From positions 186,001 through 250,000 of the forward strand of contig DATBHG010000002.1 in the NCBI GenBank assembly GCA_036557665.1: a stretch of 64,000 nucleotides of DNA. The letters are read 5' to 3'. Source of the stretch: VAZQ01 sp036557665. Lineage in GTDB: Bacteria > Pseudomonadota > Alphaproteobacteria > Rhizobiales > Xanthobacteraceae. The notes under the pieces are model-generated. The model was given only the letters and a program-made list of their open reading frames with translations, had not been told where the DNA came from and ran no database searches. This document shows, in pieces, positions 52,942 to 61,554 of the stretch (positions are counted from its first letter, which is position 1; each line of letters begins with the position of its first letter). The position numbers and the translations under genes are program-made.

Positions 52942-54012
52942 TCATGGCAGCCATTGCGGCGTGGCGGTGCGATCCAGGCCTGCGGACTTCGCACGATCGA
53001 TCTCATCAATGACATCTCGCAATACGTCGGGAATGCCGGCTCCGGTAACAGCCGAGAGCACCCGAAGCCTTATCTGCGATGCCGCCCGGCGGTGCGCTCG
53101 CGCGTCCTGTTCAATTGCACGCTGCAGCCGCGCAGTCTGCTGCATCAATTGCTCCGGGTTCAGCGCATCGGACTTGTTGAGCGCCACCACTTCCGGCTTA
53201 TCGGCCAGCGCGTGGCCGTACGCATGGATCTCCGCCCGAATCGTCTCGTAGGCTTTGCCCGGATCCTCAACGGCTCCGTCAACGAGGTGGAGGAGAACCA
53301 GGCAACGCTCGATGTGACCCAGGAATCGGTCGCCGAGGCCGGCACCCTGATGCGCACCCTCGATCAAACCCGGGATATCCGCGAGCACGAGCTCGCGGCC
53401 GTCGATCTCGGCCACACCGAGCTGGGGACGCAGCGTGGTGAAGGGGTAATCCGCGATCTTGGGCCTGGCAGCGCTCACCGCTGCGAGGAAGGTTGATTTT
53501 CCCGCATTCGGCAGCCCGACGATACCGGCATCTGCGATCAGCTTGAGGCGGAGACGGATCGTGAGCTCGTGCCCGGGCAGGCCTGGATTCGCATGGCGCG
53601 GTGCGCGGTTGGTGGATGATTTGAAATGGGCGTTGCCGAACCCGCCGTTTCCGCCTCGGGCGAGCACCACTTGCTCGCCGGCATGGGTGAGATCCGCAAG
53701 CAGTGTCTCGCCGTCCTCTTCATAGATCTGAGTCCCCACCGGTACTTTCAGCACCACGTGCGCGCCGTTCGCGCCGTGGCGGTCCTTGCCCATTCCATGG
53801 CCGCCCTTCTTCGCCTTGAAGTGCTGCTGATAGCGATAATCAATCAGCGTGTTGAGGCTATCCACGGCCTCTGCGATCACGTCGCCGCCCTTGCCGCCAT
53901 CGCCGCCGTTCGGTCCGCCGAACTCTATGAATTTCTCGCGTCGAAAAGAGACGCAGCCGTTTCCGCCGTCGCCGGAGCGAACATAGACCTTGGCCTCATC
54001 GAGGAATTTCAT
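52942..54012 (-). CDS. obg: GTPase Obg/CgtA
   Basis: A 356-residue ribosome-associated GTPase. The Obg fold occupies residues 1-159 (KVYVRSGDGGNGCVSFRREK, GGPNGGDGGKGGDV, ARGGNGGFGNAHF). The G domain has G1 GLPNAGKSTFLAAVS, G3 DIPGLIEGAHQGAGLG and G4 NKSD. It acts in late 50S assembly and stress control. The ATG at 54012 (MKFLDEAKV) is the family start; the frame extends 61 codons upstream without homology. Confidence 0.96.
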   Translation of the reverse strand: MKFLDEAKVYVRSGDGGNGCVSFRREKFIEFGGPNGGDGGKGGDVIAEAVDSLNTLIDYRYQQHFKAKKGGHGMGKDRHGANGAHVVLKVPVGTQIYEEDGETLLADLTHAGEQVVLARGGNGGFGNAHFKSSTNRAPRHANPGLPGHELTIRLRLKLIADAGIVGLPNAGKSTFLAAVSAARPKIADYPFTTLRPQLGVAEIDGRELVLADIPGLIEGAHQGAGLGDRFLGHIERCLVLLHLVDGAVEDPGKAYETIRAEIHAYGHALADKPEVVALNKSDALNPEQLMQQTARLQRAIEQDARAHRRAASQIRLRVLSAVTGAGIPDVLRDVIDEIDRAKSAGLDRTATPQWLP

Positions 54013-54123
54013 GGGTTTGCAAACGCGCCGCTGCGGCTCGCATGCTGGAGCACGGCACCTTTGGCCGCGGCCAACCTGACGAGCCCCAAGAATTACAGAT
54101 TTATGCTGGCCATTAAACGCAAA

Positions 54124-54143
54124 TGCCCGGCACGCGCCGGGCA
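54124..54143. repeat. perfect inverted repeat upstream of obg
   Basis: TGCCCGGC and GCCGGGCA form an 8-bp stem with the four-base loop ACGC. No run of T follows on either strand, so it is not a clear terminator. It lies 112 bases upstream of the obg start. Confidence 0.6.
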
Positions 54144-54364
54144 CGAAAAATCTGCACGCAATCATCGGGAGGGGCCAAGGCGGGCCATGCCTCACTGATG
54201 CGGCCCAATAGGCCGCTCCCGACGTTGCCGTTCGCCAAGCTGCCGCTACGCCGCGACCCGAACGCTGCCGCGGCGATCATCGCGGCTAGAGTAACCCGGG
54301 GGCATCGCACCTCCGTTCGGTCTTCGCACCCTTATCAGTTTGGTGAGTCTTCCCCCGCATGTCA

Positions 54365-54398
54365 ATAGGTGCGCATTCGACATAGGTGCGCATTTGAA
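54365..54398. repeat. two-copy 17-base tandem repeat
   Basis: The unit ATAGGTGCGCATTCGAC is followed at once by ATAGGTGCGCATTTGAA, matching at 15 of 17 positions. It lies just past the stop of the deacylase gene. It looks like a recent small duplication; no function is evident. Confidence 0.7.
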
Positions 54399-54413
54399 GT
54401 TCCGCCTAAAATC

Positions 54414-56024
54414 TCAGCTGACCACACCCGTCTTGTCCCGGCGCAGCACTCTGCCTGGCAGCGCCCCCGTGTGGACCGCATTGTCGACCACAACGTTGCC
54501 GTTGACGAGCACGGTGGTGCGCGTTCCGCTCGGATATTGATGGGGTTGCGTATAGGTGGCACGGTCGCAAAAATCGTCGGGATCGAAGATCGCCACGTCA
54601 GCGCGGTAACCCTCCCGCAACAGGCCGCGATCTTTCAGCTTGAGGGCGCGAGCCGTTGCGCCGCTCATCTTGTTTACGGCGAGCTCCAGCGGCAGTAGCC
54701 CGAGCTCGCGCACGTAGCGGCTGATGATGCGAGGAAACGTGCCGTAGAAACGCGGATGCGGCATGCCTTGGCTCACCGTTCCATAGGTCGCGACACAATT
54801 GCCGTCCGATCCGACCAGTGCCGTGGGGGAACGTATGATCTCCCGGATGTCGTCCTCGCAGATCGATGTGACGAGCACCCGCGTCGCGGCCTTGTCCTCG
54901 ATCAGATAGTCGGCGAGGGTATCGATGGCATCCTGCCCGCGCTCCGCGGCGATTGCAGCGACAGTACGCCCGGCGTTCTGCGGCAAATGGGGAGAGATCG
55001 AGATCTGCACGCAATCCCACGACGGGATTCGGCCCCAGTTGTTGAGTCCCTCACGTTCTATGTCGGAACGGATGCGCTCGCGCGTCTCCGCGAGACGCAG
55101 GCGCTGCATCATGGCATCCATCCCACCGGCTTGGACCCATTGCGGCATCAGGTTCTTCAATGGGTTGCTGCCGGCGGCATAAGGATAGGAGTCGCAATCG
55201 ACATCGACGCCGCGCGCCTTGGCTTGCGCGATCATGCCGAGAGCACGCGTGGCTTTCCCCCAGTTGTCCGTCCCGGAGCACTTGAGATGGACAACCTCGA
55301 CATGCACCCCGCATTTCTCGCCAACCTCGATCGCCTCTGCAAGCGCCTCAATCACGTTGCTGGATTCGTCTCGCAGGTGAGTGAAATACCCCGCATTGTA
55401 GCGCTTGAGCACACGGCAGAGCGCCATGATCTCGTCCGGCTCGGCATATGAGCCGGGGGCGGTAAAAAGGCCGGTCGAGAGCCCGAGCGCCCCCGCCTTA
55501 AGAGCTTCTTCCAAAAGCGCGATCATGGCTTGGAGCTCGCGCCGGGAGGGCGGCCCCGGCTCCATGCCCATGACCATCAGGCGGAGCGTGTTGTGGCCGA
55601 CCAGCATTCCCGCATTCACAGCAGTTGCCGGGAAGCTGTCGAGATAATTCGGGAAGCTCGTCTCTTTGAATGGCAGCCACGGCGCGCTCGGGCTCAGGTA
55701 CTCGCGCAGGAGATCGACTTTGCCTGGGAGTGCCGGGGCAACCGAGAAACCGCAGTGCCCGATGATCTCGGTCGTGACGCCCTGGCGCACCTTGCTCTCG
55801 GCCCTTGGGTTGATCGGCAGGGTGAAATCGGAATGGGTCTTGATGTCGATGAAGCCTGGCGCAACGGCGAGGCCGGCTGCATCAATCGCCTTTGCAGCCT
55901 TCCCGGCGAGACTCTTGCCGACGGCAACGATTCGCCCGCCACGGATGGCAACGTCCACCTGTCTTCGCGGGGATCCGGTCCCGTCGAGCACATGCCCGCC
56001 GCGGATGAGGATGTCGTAGTCCAT
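54414..56024 (-). CDS. N-acyl-D-amino-acid deacylase family amidohydrolase
   Basis: A 536-residue amidohydrolase. It begins with the composite beta-sandwich DILIRGGHVLDGTGSP, then the metal segment GFIDIKTHSDF, the family-specific GVTTEIIGHCGFSVAP, HLRDESSNVIEAL, EVVHLKCSGTDNWGK and VGSDGNC near the end. D-aminoacylases hydrolyse N-acyl-D-amino acids, often for scavenging. The ATG at 56024 is the family start; the longer frame upstream is not homologous. It lies between obg and rpmA, which are usually adjacent, so it looks inserted. Confidence 0.88.
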   Translation of the reverse strand: MDYDILIRGGHVLDGTGSPRRQVDVAIRGGRIVAVGKSLAGKAAKAIDAAGLAVAPGFIDIKTHSDFTLPINPRAESKVRQGVTTEIIGHCGFSVAPALPGKVDLLREYLSPSAPWLPFKETSFPNYLDSFPATAVNAGMLVGHNTLRLMVMGMEPGPPSRRELQAMIALLEEALKAGALGLSTGLFTAPGSYAEPDEIMALCRVLKRYNAGYFTHLRDESSNVIEALAEAIEVGEKCGVHVEVVHLKCSGTDNWGKATRALGMIAQAKARGVDVDCDSYPYAAGSNPLKNLMPQWVQAGGMDAMMQRLRLAETRERIRSDIEREGLNNWGRIPSWDCVQISISPHLPQNAGRTVAAIAAERGQDAIDTLADYLIEDKAATRVLVTSICEDDIREIIRSPTALVGSDGNCVATYGTVSQGMPHPRFYGTFPRIISRYVRELGLLPLELAVNKMSGATARALKLKDRGLLREGYRADVAIFDPDDFCDRATYTQPHQYPSGTRTTVLVNGNVVVDNAVHTGALPGRVLRRDKTGVVS

Positions 56025-56343
56025 GTGCAGAGCTGCAGGTGCGAAGTTTTCGGCTATGGGTTTACACGACAATCCTGACTCACATCCAAAACTCTTAGTT
56101 GCAAATACAGGGACTGTCGCCGTTGCCCTGATTTGTGCACCGTCGGGCGCGTCGACGCAGTTTGAGCGAAAATTATCTGCCGCGCAGCTCGCCCTGCCGG
56201 GTTGCGCGGGCAAGCCGGGAGCGTGACGTGCGAGTAACGAGCTCGTGCGACGGCTCGGTCCCAATGTCCGAGTGATGGCATTTTTCCGCGGCATCCGCTA
56301 AGCGCGAGCCTTGCGGTGACCTGAGCGCGCAGGAGGCTGCGAT
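56025..56343. other. divergent gap before the deacylase and the 56-residue protein gene
   Basis: This 319-base gap holds promoters for both divergent genes. A rightward open frame (56056-56226) lacks a ribosome binding site and is not called. Sequence near 56085-56110 is AT-richer than the surroundings. Confidence 0.35.
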
Positions 56344-56514
56344 ATGAACAAGAAGACCGAACCGTCCGATGCTGCTCAAGACGCACCTGACGAGGAGATG
56401 CAGGCGATAGGGTATCCGCCGCCGGTCGACCCCGGAACTTTCGGCCGAAGACTCTCAGAGATCATCAAGCGGGCGATGCGATCCAAGCAAGACCGCGCAG
56501 ACAAGAAGCCCTGA
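56344..56514 (+). CDS. 56-residue protein of unknown function
   Basis: A short frame with an excellent ribosome binding site (AGGAGG, seven bases before the ATG). The protein is acidic at first (EPSDAAQDAPDEEMQ), has a proline-rich hinge (YPPPVDPGTFG) and ends in a basic amphipathic helix (RRLSEIIKRAMRSKQDRADK). I do not recognise it. Its stop lies 44 bases from the convergent rpmA stop. The spacing of charged residues and the strong ribosome binding site argue for a real gene. Confidence 0.65.
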   Translation: MNKKTEPSDAAQDAPDEEMQAIGYPPPVDPGTFGRRLSEIIKRAMRSKQDRADKKP

Positions 56515-56557
56515 AATGGTGCCCTGATACGAAGCCGATGCAGTGCGCCGTGAGCTG

Positions 56558-56830
56558 CTATTCCGCCGGCGCTTCCGGCGCGGGCAGTACGGAGACAAAG
56601 ACGCGACCTTTCGCTTTGGTGCGAAACTGCACATGGCCGTTGATCAAAGCAAACAATGTATGGTCCTTGCCAAGGCCGACATTGGTGCCGGGATGCCATT
56701 TGGTGCCGCGTTGCCGCGCAATGATATTTCCTGCAAGCACGCTCTCGCCGCCAAAGATTTTCAGGCCAAGTCGTTGACTATGCGAATCGCGGCCGTTCCG
56801 GGAGGATCCGCCTGCTTTCTTGTGCGCCAT
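56558..56830 (-). CDS. rpmA: 50S ribosomal protein L27
   Basis: A 90-residue protein. MAHKKAGGSSRNGRDSHSQR is the universal N-terminus that reaches the peptidyl-transferase centre, followed by GGESVLAGNIIARQRGTKWH. No Firmicutes-type cleaved leader is present. It lies 50 bases downstream of rplU in the usual rplU-rpmA pair. Confidence 0.98.
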   Translation of the reverse strand: MAHKKAGGSSRNGRDSHSQRLGLKIFGGESVLAGNIIARQRGTKWHPGTNVGLGKDHTLFALINGHVQFRTKAKGRVFVSVLPAPEAPAE

Positions 56831-56880
56831 CTTCGGGTTCCTTGATTTTGGATCCTACATAATCGCGGTTTGCGGCGAAA

Positions 56881-57321
56881 TCAGCCGCCGGCTCCCGGAT
56901 CCGTGGTACCTTCGGAGGGTGACGTGGCAGGTGGTTCACTCTTGCCCGCTCCGGCTTCGGTGGCGCGCGGCGCCTCTCCTTGGGATTGGACGCGCGCGCT
57001 CGGCTTGGCGTCGTTGGTGAGGATCTCGGTCACCCGGAGAAGCGTGAACTCCTGCCGGTGCCCCCGCTTGCGTCGCGAGTTCTTGCGACGGCGCTTCTTG
57101 AAGGCGATAATTTTGGGGCCGCGACCCTGCTCCAGAACTTCCACCGCAACCGAGGCGCCGGCCACCGTCGGTGCGCCGAGGGTTACATTCTCGCCGCCGA
57201 CCAGGAGGACCTCGGGGAGCTGAATAATCTCGCCCGGATTCGCCGCGATCTTGTCCACCCTGATCACATCTTCGGCGGCAACACGGTACTGCTTTCCGCC
57301 GGTCTTGATCACTGCGAACAT
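56881..57321 (-). CDS. rplU: 50S ribosomal protein L21 with C-terminal extension
   Basis: A 146-residue protein. Residues 1-103 are L21: MFAVIKTGGKQYRVAAEDVI, KIIAFKKRRRKNSRRKRGHR and RQEFTLLRVTEI. The last ~40 residues are a Pro/Ala/Glu/Ser-rich tail, as often seen in this order, likely disordered. It binds 23S rRNA near L20. First gene of rplU-rpmA, divergent from dapF. Confidence 0.97.
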   Translation of the reverse strand: MFAVIKTGGKQYRVAAEDVIRVDKIAANPGEIIQLPEVLLVGGENVTLGAPTVAGASVAVEVLEQGRGPKIIAFKKRRRKNSRRKRGHRQEFTLLRVTEILTNDAKPSARVQSQGEAPRATEAGAGKSEPPATSPSEGTTDPGAGG

Positions 57322-57645
57322 CGCGATGCCTCGTTATCCAATTTCGATGCTCGGCGGCTGGCCGGACCGGCTGGGTTGGCAATTTTGGATTGGCGGCCTT
57401 AATACCGGCGACCCGGCGCGCTGCTTGCGCAGCTTCTTGGTGCCGCACAGCAGGCTTATGGCCCACCGCGGCGGGAACTGTCAAGAAGTCGGCCGCACTG
57501 GCCGGTTTTCCCGGACTTCGCCATATAAAGGCTAAAGACGGGGCAAGAGGCGCGCATTTCTGGTAGGCGAGCGTGTGTAAGCGCCGTGCCCACGCGGCAA
57601 TGACACAATCTGATGGTCTTGGCCATCCTACGAGGCTTACGAGCC
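57322..57645. other. divergent rplU / dapF upstream region; no RNA gene seen
   Basis: The 324 bases were searched by eye on both strands for a tRNA, which sometimes precedes rplU, and none was found. It presumably contains the two promoters. No strong hairpin with a T-run is present. Confidence 0.4.
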
Positions 57646-58524
57646 ATGATAGCCCTTGCCAATCATCCCTTCGTCAAGATGAACGGCCTCGGCAACGAGA
57701 TCGTGGTAGTAGATATCCGCTCGGGACCGGGCACCGTGAGCGAGGCAGAAGCTCGGGCGGCCGGGCAGACCGGCAAATTATCCTATGACCAGTTGATGGT
57801 ACTGCACGCTCCTCGCACCGCCGGCACGGACGCCTATGTGCGCATCTACAACAGCGACGGCTCGGAGGCAGGGGCCTGCGGCAACGGCATGCGCTGTGTG
57901 GCAGAGTTGCTGTCCAAACAAACGGGGAAGAAGAAGCTCAGATTGGAAACCAGCACTGCCGTGCTCGACTGTTGGAGAGAGGAGGAGGCAGCCCTGGTAT
58001 ACACGGTCGATATGGGCAAGCCGCGGTTTGCCTGGAACGACATCCCGTTATCGGAGAAATTCGAGGACACGCGCGCGATCGCGCTCCAGATAGGGCCGCT
58101 GGACCGGCCGGTTCTGCATTCGCCTTCCGTGGTGAACATGGGCAACCCGCACGCGGTGTTCTGGGTCGAGGACATCGATGCTCACGATCTCGGCAAGATA
58201 GGCCCCTTGCTCGAGCACCATCCGTTGTTTCCGGAGCGGGCCAATATCTCCCTGGTGCACGTGCGCTCGCGCGTGCATCTCGTCATTCGGACCTGGGAGC
58301 GCGGCGCGGGCCTCACCCGTGCCTGCGGGTCGGCGGCCTGTGCGGCAGCGGTAGCGGCGGTCCGGCTGCGCCGGACCGGCCGGACGGTCACAGTCACGCT
58401 GCCGGGGGGAGATCTGCGCATTCATTGGCGCGAGAGCGATGACCACGTGCTGATGACCGGCCCGGTGGCTTACGAGTTCACGGGCCGCTTCGACCCGGCG
58501 CTCTTTCCCCGGCCCGCCGCATGA
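57646..58524 (+). CDS. dapF: diaminopimelate epimerase
   Basis: A 292-residue cofactor-independent epimerase. The two catalytic cysteines are in EAGACGNGMRCV and TRACGSAACAAAVAA, and PFVKMNGLGNEIVVVD is the start signature. It converts LL- to meso-diaminopimelate for peptidoglycan and lysine. The ATG at 57646 is chosen; an in-frame ATG at 57613 is less likely. It heads dapF-mtaB. Confidence 0.95.
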   Translation: MIALANHPFVKMNGLGNEIVVVDIRSGPGTVSEAEARAAGQTGKLSYDQLMVLHAPRTAGTDAYVRIYNSDGSEAGACGNGMRCVAELLSKQTGKKKLRLETSTAVLDCWREEEAALVYTVDMGKPRFAWNDIPLSEKFEDTRAIALQIGPLDRPVLHSPSVVNMGNPHAVFWVEDIDAHDLGKIGPLLEHHPLFPERANISLVHVRSRVHLVIRTWERGAGLTRACGSAACAAAVAAVRLRRTGRTVTVTLPGGDLRIHWRESDDHVLMTGPVAYEFTGRFDPALFPRPAA

Positions 58525-58539
58525 GCGCGCATCCCTAGC

Positions 58540-59883
58540 ATGAGCGTGGATGTCATCACCTTCGGCTGCCGGCTCAATGCGCAGGAATCCGAGGTCATTC
58601 GTCACCACGCCCGGGCGGCTGGCCTCTCCGACACGATTGTGATCAACACCTGTGCGGTCACCGCAGAAGCGGTGCGGCAATCCCGGCAAGCGATCCGGCG
58701 GATCAGGCGCGAGCATCCCGATATGCGCATCGTCGTTACGGGCTGCGCGGCGCAGATCGAGCCGCGCACCTTCGCCGCCATGCCGGAGGTTTCCCTGGTG
58801 CTCGGCAACGAGGAGAAGATCAGCGCCGAGGTGTGGGAGGGGCAGCTTGGACGCAACGGGATCGCGGCGGAAGAGAAGATCAGGGTGAACGACATCATGG
58901 AGGTGCGGGAAACGGCCGCGCCTCTCATCGACGGGTTCCAGGGCCGTGCACGCGCATTCGTCCACGTGCAGAACGGATGCGATCACCGCTGTACCTTTTG
59001 CATCATTCCATATGGGCGCGGCAATTCGCGCTCGGTGCCGATGGGCGAGGTCGTGGCCCAGATACGGCGCCTTTGCGCAGGAGGGTTTCGCGAAGTCGTT
59101 CTCACCGGCGTCGATCTGACCGGCTACGGATCGAGCCTGCCGGGCACACCGCGACTAGGCGCGCTGGTGAAGCAAATCCTTAAGCACGTGCCGGAGCTCG
59201 CCCGCCTGCGACTGTCATCCATCGATCCGGTCGAGGCCGATACTGAGCTGCTCGATGCCTTTGGGCATGAGGACCGCCTCATGCCGCATCTCCACCTCTC
59301 GCTGCAGGCCGGGGACGATCTGGTGCTCAAGCGCATGAAGCGGAGGCACCGCCGCGCCGATGCCATTTCCCTATGCGCGCAGCTGCGCTGCTTGCGCCCC
59401 GACCTTGCGCTCGGCGCCGACTTGATCGCCGGCTTTCCCACGGAAAGCGAGGACATGTTTGCGCGCTCGCTCGACATGGTGGATGCTTGCGGTTTGACCC
59501 ACCTTCATGTCTTCCCGTTCTCGCCGCGACCGGAAACCCCCGCGGCCCGCATGCCCCAGGTCCCGCGCGAAACGGTGAGGCGCCGCGCCCAGGTGCTGCG
59601 CGCCAAGGGGGAGGAGGCGTTGCGCCGGCATCTTGCTCTGGAAATCGGCCGCTCCCGCCGCGTGCTGGTGGAAACCGGCGAGCGCGGCCATACTGAGCAG
59701 TTCTTGCCGGTGCGCCTCCATCAGCCGACAGGGGCAGGAACAATCGTCGATGCAGCCATTGCCGGGCATGACGGGCGCGAGCTGCTCGGTCTGCTTCAAA
59801 GTGCATCTGCTCCCTCTCCACAACCGGCAAGGGAGCCCGAACGTTATACCTTTATGCCTCACCGCCAATGCAACCTGGCCTAG
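58540..59883 (+). CDS. mtaB: tRNA t6A37 methylthiotransferase MtaB
   Basis: A 447-residue radical-SAM methylthiotransferase: FGCRLNAQES, NTCAVTAEAVRQSRQ and GCAAQIEP hold the N-terminal cluster cysteines, and CDHRCTFCIIPYGRG is the radical-SAM motif. CRLN and NTCAVT are MtaB-type, against CQMN and NTCHIR of MiaB. It converts t6A37 to ms2t6A37, using the product of TsaB/TsaE. The usual ftsY neighbour is absent downstream. Confidence 0.94.
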   Translation: MSVDVITFGCRLNAQESEVIRHHARAAGLSDTIVINTCAVTAEAVRQSRQAIRRIRREHPDMRIVVTGCAAQIEPRTFAAMPEVSLVLGNEEKISAEVWEGQLGRNGIAAEEKIRVNDIMEVRETAAPLIDGFQGRARAFVHVQNGCDHRCTFCIIPYGRGNSRSVPMGEVVAQIRRLCAGGFREVVLTGVDLTGYGSSLPGTPRLGALVKQILKHVPELARLRLSSIDPVEADTELLDAFGHEDRLMPHLHLSLQAGDDLVLKRMKRRHRRADAISLCAQLRCLRPDLALGADLIAGFPTESEDMFARSLDMVDACGLTHLHVFPFSPRPETPAARMPQVPRETVRRRAQVLRAKGEEALRRHLALEIGRSRRVLVETGERGHTEQFLPVRLHQPTGAGTIVDAAIAGHDGRELLGLLQSASAPSPQPAREPERYTFMPHRQCNLA

Positions 59884-59911
59884 CATTGCTCGCAACCTGT
59901 GGATCCCTGTC

Positions 59912-60544
59912 ATGACCGACACGCTTGTGCGCGATCACATCGTCACCAGCATCGAGGAGCTGGAACGCCTTTATGGGGTGCCATATGGGCCATCGATCGC
60001 AAAGGAGACCGATCGCATTACCGCGCATTACCAGGCCTTCATCGAGGCCGCGCCATTCTTTGCGCTTGCCTCGGGTGGGCCTGACGGGATGGACTGCTCG
60101 CCCCGTGGCGACGCTCCAGGCTTCGTGCGCGTGGCCGACGAAAAGACGCTGCTCATTCCGGACCGGCGCGGCAACAACCGCATCGATACGTTGCGCAATA
60201 TTCTGCGTGATCCCCGCGTCGCGCTGCTGTTTCTCATTCCCGGCTGTGGCGAGACGATCAGAGTGAACGGCCGCGCCAGAATCTCGACGGATCCGGCCTT
60301 GCTCCAAAGCTTTCTGATCGACGGCAAGGCGCCGCGCAGCGTGATCATCGTGTCGGTGGATCGCATCTATTATCAATGCGCCAAGGCGATCGTGCGCTCG
60401 AAGCTGTGGGATGCATCGCGCCATATCGACCGCACCAGCCTGCCGAGTGCCGGCACCATTCTGGCCGATCTCACCCAGGGCAGGATCGGCGGGCCGGACC
60501 ACGACCGGGCTGCCCCGGAGCGGCTCAAGGCGACGCTGTACTGA
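59912..60544 (+). CDS. pyridoxamine 5'-phosphate oxidase-family flavoprotein
   Basis: A 210-residue split-barrel protein of the PPOX class: PFFALASGGPDGMDCSPRGD near 49-68, DRRGNNRIDTLRNIL and DPRVALLFLIPG, GRARIS. This matches the MSMEG_1061-like FMN- or F420-binding group more than true PdxH. The reaction is unknown. The ATG at 59912 lies 28 bases after the mtaB stop. Confidence 0.85.
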   Translation: MTDTLVRDHIVTSIEELERLYGVPYGPSIAKETDRITAHYQAFIEAAPFFALASGGPDGMDCSPRGDAPGFVRVADEKTLLIPDRRGNNRIDTLRNILRDPRVALLFLIPGCGETIRVNGRARISTDPALLQSFLIDGKAPRSVIIVSVDRIYYQCAKAIVRSKLWDASRHIDRTSLPSAGTILADLTQGRIGGPDHDRAAPERLKATLY

Positions 60545-60600
60545 ATTCAATCCGTTCTCGCCGGCATGAACGGCGCGGTTTCGTGCGTCGCGTCGTTTGA

Positions 60601-61161
60601 TCGTTTCTTGCCTGGCTGAAGGCGAGTGCCGGTAAGGCCACGATGGGCATACAGGGCGTCGGCACCGCCGGGCACGTGTTCGCCGTCTTCTTCGAGAAGG
60701 AAACTGCCACGCCCTTGGGGCTTGTCCCCTATCGCGGCGCTGCTCCGGCCATGCAGGACCTGCTTGCGGGACAGATCGACTGCATGATCGATACCCCGAC
60801 GAACTCCCTGCCGCAGGCGCGCAGTGGCGGGATCAAGGCCTATGCTGTTACCGCGGAAACCCGGCTGGCTTCTGCGCCTCATATCCCGACCGTGGACGAA
60901 GCGGGGCTGCCGGGATTTCATTTCTCGTTCTGGCAGGCGCTATGGGCGCCGAAAGGCACCCCGGCGGCGATCATTGACAGGCTCAATGCCGCCGTGGGGG
61001 CGAGCCTGGCGGACCCCGCCATAACGCAGCGCTTTGCCGACCAAGGCCAGGACGTTCCTCCGCTTGCCCAGCGGACGCCCCGGGCGCTCGCCGCCTACCA
61101 CGAGGCGGAGATCAAGAAATGGTGGCCGATCGTGAAAGACGCCAACATCAAGGCCGAATGA
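60601..61161 (+). pseudogene. 5'-truncated tripartite tricarboxylate transporter receptor (Bug/TctC)
   Basis: The frame after the TGA at 60598 reads SFLAWLKASAGKATMGIQG and runs on as the C-terminal ~60 percent of a Bug receptor: VPYRGAAPAMQDLLAGQIDC, MIDTPTNSLPQARSG, TVDEAGLPGF, ALWAPKGTPAAIIDRL and EIKKWWPIVKDANIKAE. The homology begins before the ATG at 60643, while the signal peptide and first ~130 residues are missing upstream. Without export it cannot serve as a receptor. No TctA/TctB permease genes are nearby. Confidence 0.82.
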
Positions 61162-61372
61162 CCGTGGCCGCCGACCTCGTTGCGCCGAGGCATCGCTTGG
61201 CCCCGCTGAGTCAGGCGCAACAACCGGGACGCGCGTCCCCGCTAGGAGACCGTGGGAGACCGTGATCCGGGCAGGGCCCCGAGCCGGAACCGCTCCGGCA
61301 AAATTCTGCACCGCGATTGAACCATCTGCCCCTCACAGCGACTAAACAGTTAGGGTAGAGGGGAGGCCTATC

Positions 61373-61474
61373 ATGCGTGCCCGAAGGCAACATTGGCTCG
61401 ACTACGATCCCGTCGCGCTCGCGGTGCTGGTCATCGGGATCGGTATGATCGAGCTGCTCGCATTGAGCATTTGA
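61373..61474 (+). CDS. 33-residue single-span membrane peptide
   Basis: A very short frame with a strong ribosome binding site (GGGAGG, six bases before the ATG). The N-terminus is basic and aromatic (RARRQHWLDYDP). It is followed by one hydrophobic span (VALAVLVIGIGMIELLALSI) that runs to the end, so it would insert in the inner membrane with a cytoplasmic N-terminus. I do not recognise it. A perfect 9-bp hairpin follows 21 bases after the stop. Confidence 0.55.
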   Translation: MRARRQHWLDYDPVALAVLVIGIGMIELLALSI

Positions 61475-61495
61475 GCCTGCACGCTCTTCGTGGAA

Positions 61496-61521
61496 GCGAA
61501 GGAGGGCGCGCGCTCCTTCGC
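61496..61521 (+). repeat. perfect 9-bp hairpin between the membrane peptide and MDR genes
   Basis: GCGAAGGAG and CTCCTTCGC enclose an 8-base GC-rich loop. No T-run follows, so it is at best an atypical or rho-assisted terminator, or an mRNA stabilising element for the short transcript upstream. Confidence 0.55.
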
Positions 61522-61554
61522 GCGCGATCACACCCGCCTTGACCGAGGAGCGCC

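Larger units (their letters stand above)
54013..54413. other. 401-base gap between deacylase and obg genes with repeats
   Basis: No gene with a credible ribosome binding site is present on either strand. The gap contains a perfect 8-bp hairpin (54124-54143) and a 17-base tandem duplication (54365-54398). It must hold the obg promoter. The base composition is mixed, with AT-richer sequence near 54090-54120. Confidence 0.45.

Noticed and set aside
56056..56226. possible 56-residue gene in the deacylase upstream gap
   Set aside because: No ribosome binding site before the ATG and low-complexity protein; the region is more likely promoter sequence.
57322..57645. search for a tRNA upstream of rplU
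   Set aside because: No cloverleaf arms, TTC-like T-loop or anticodon stem could be arranged on either strand.
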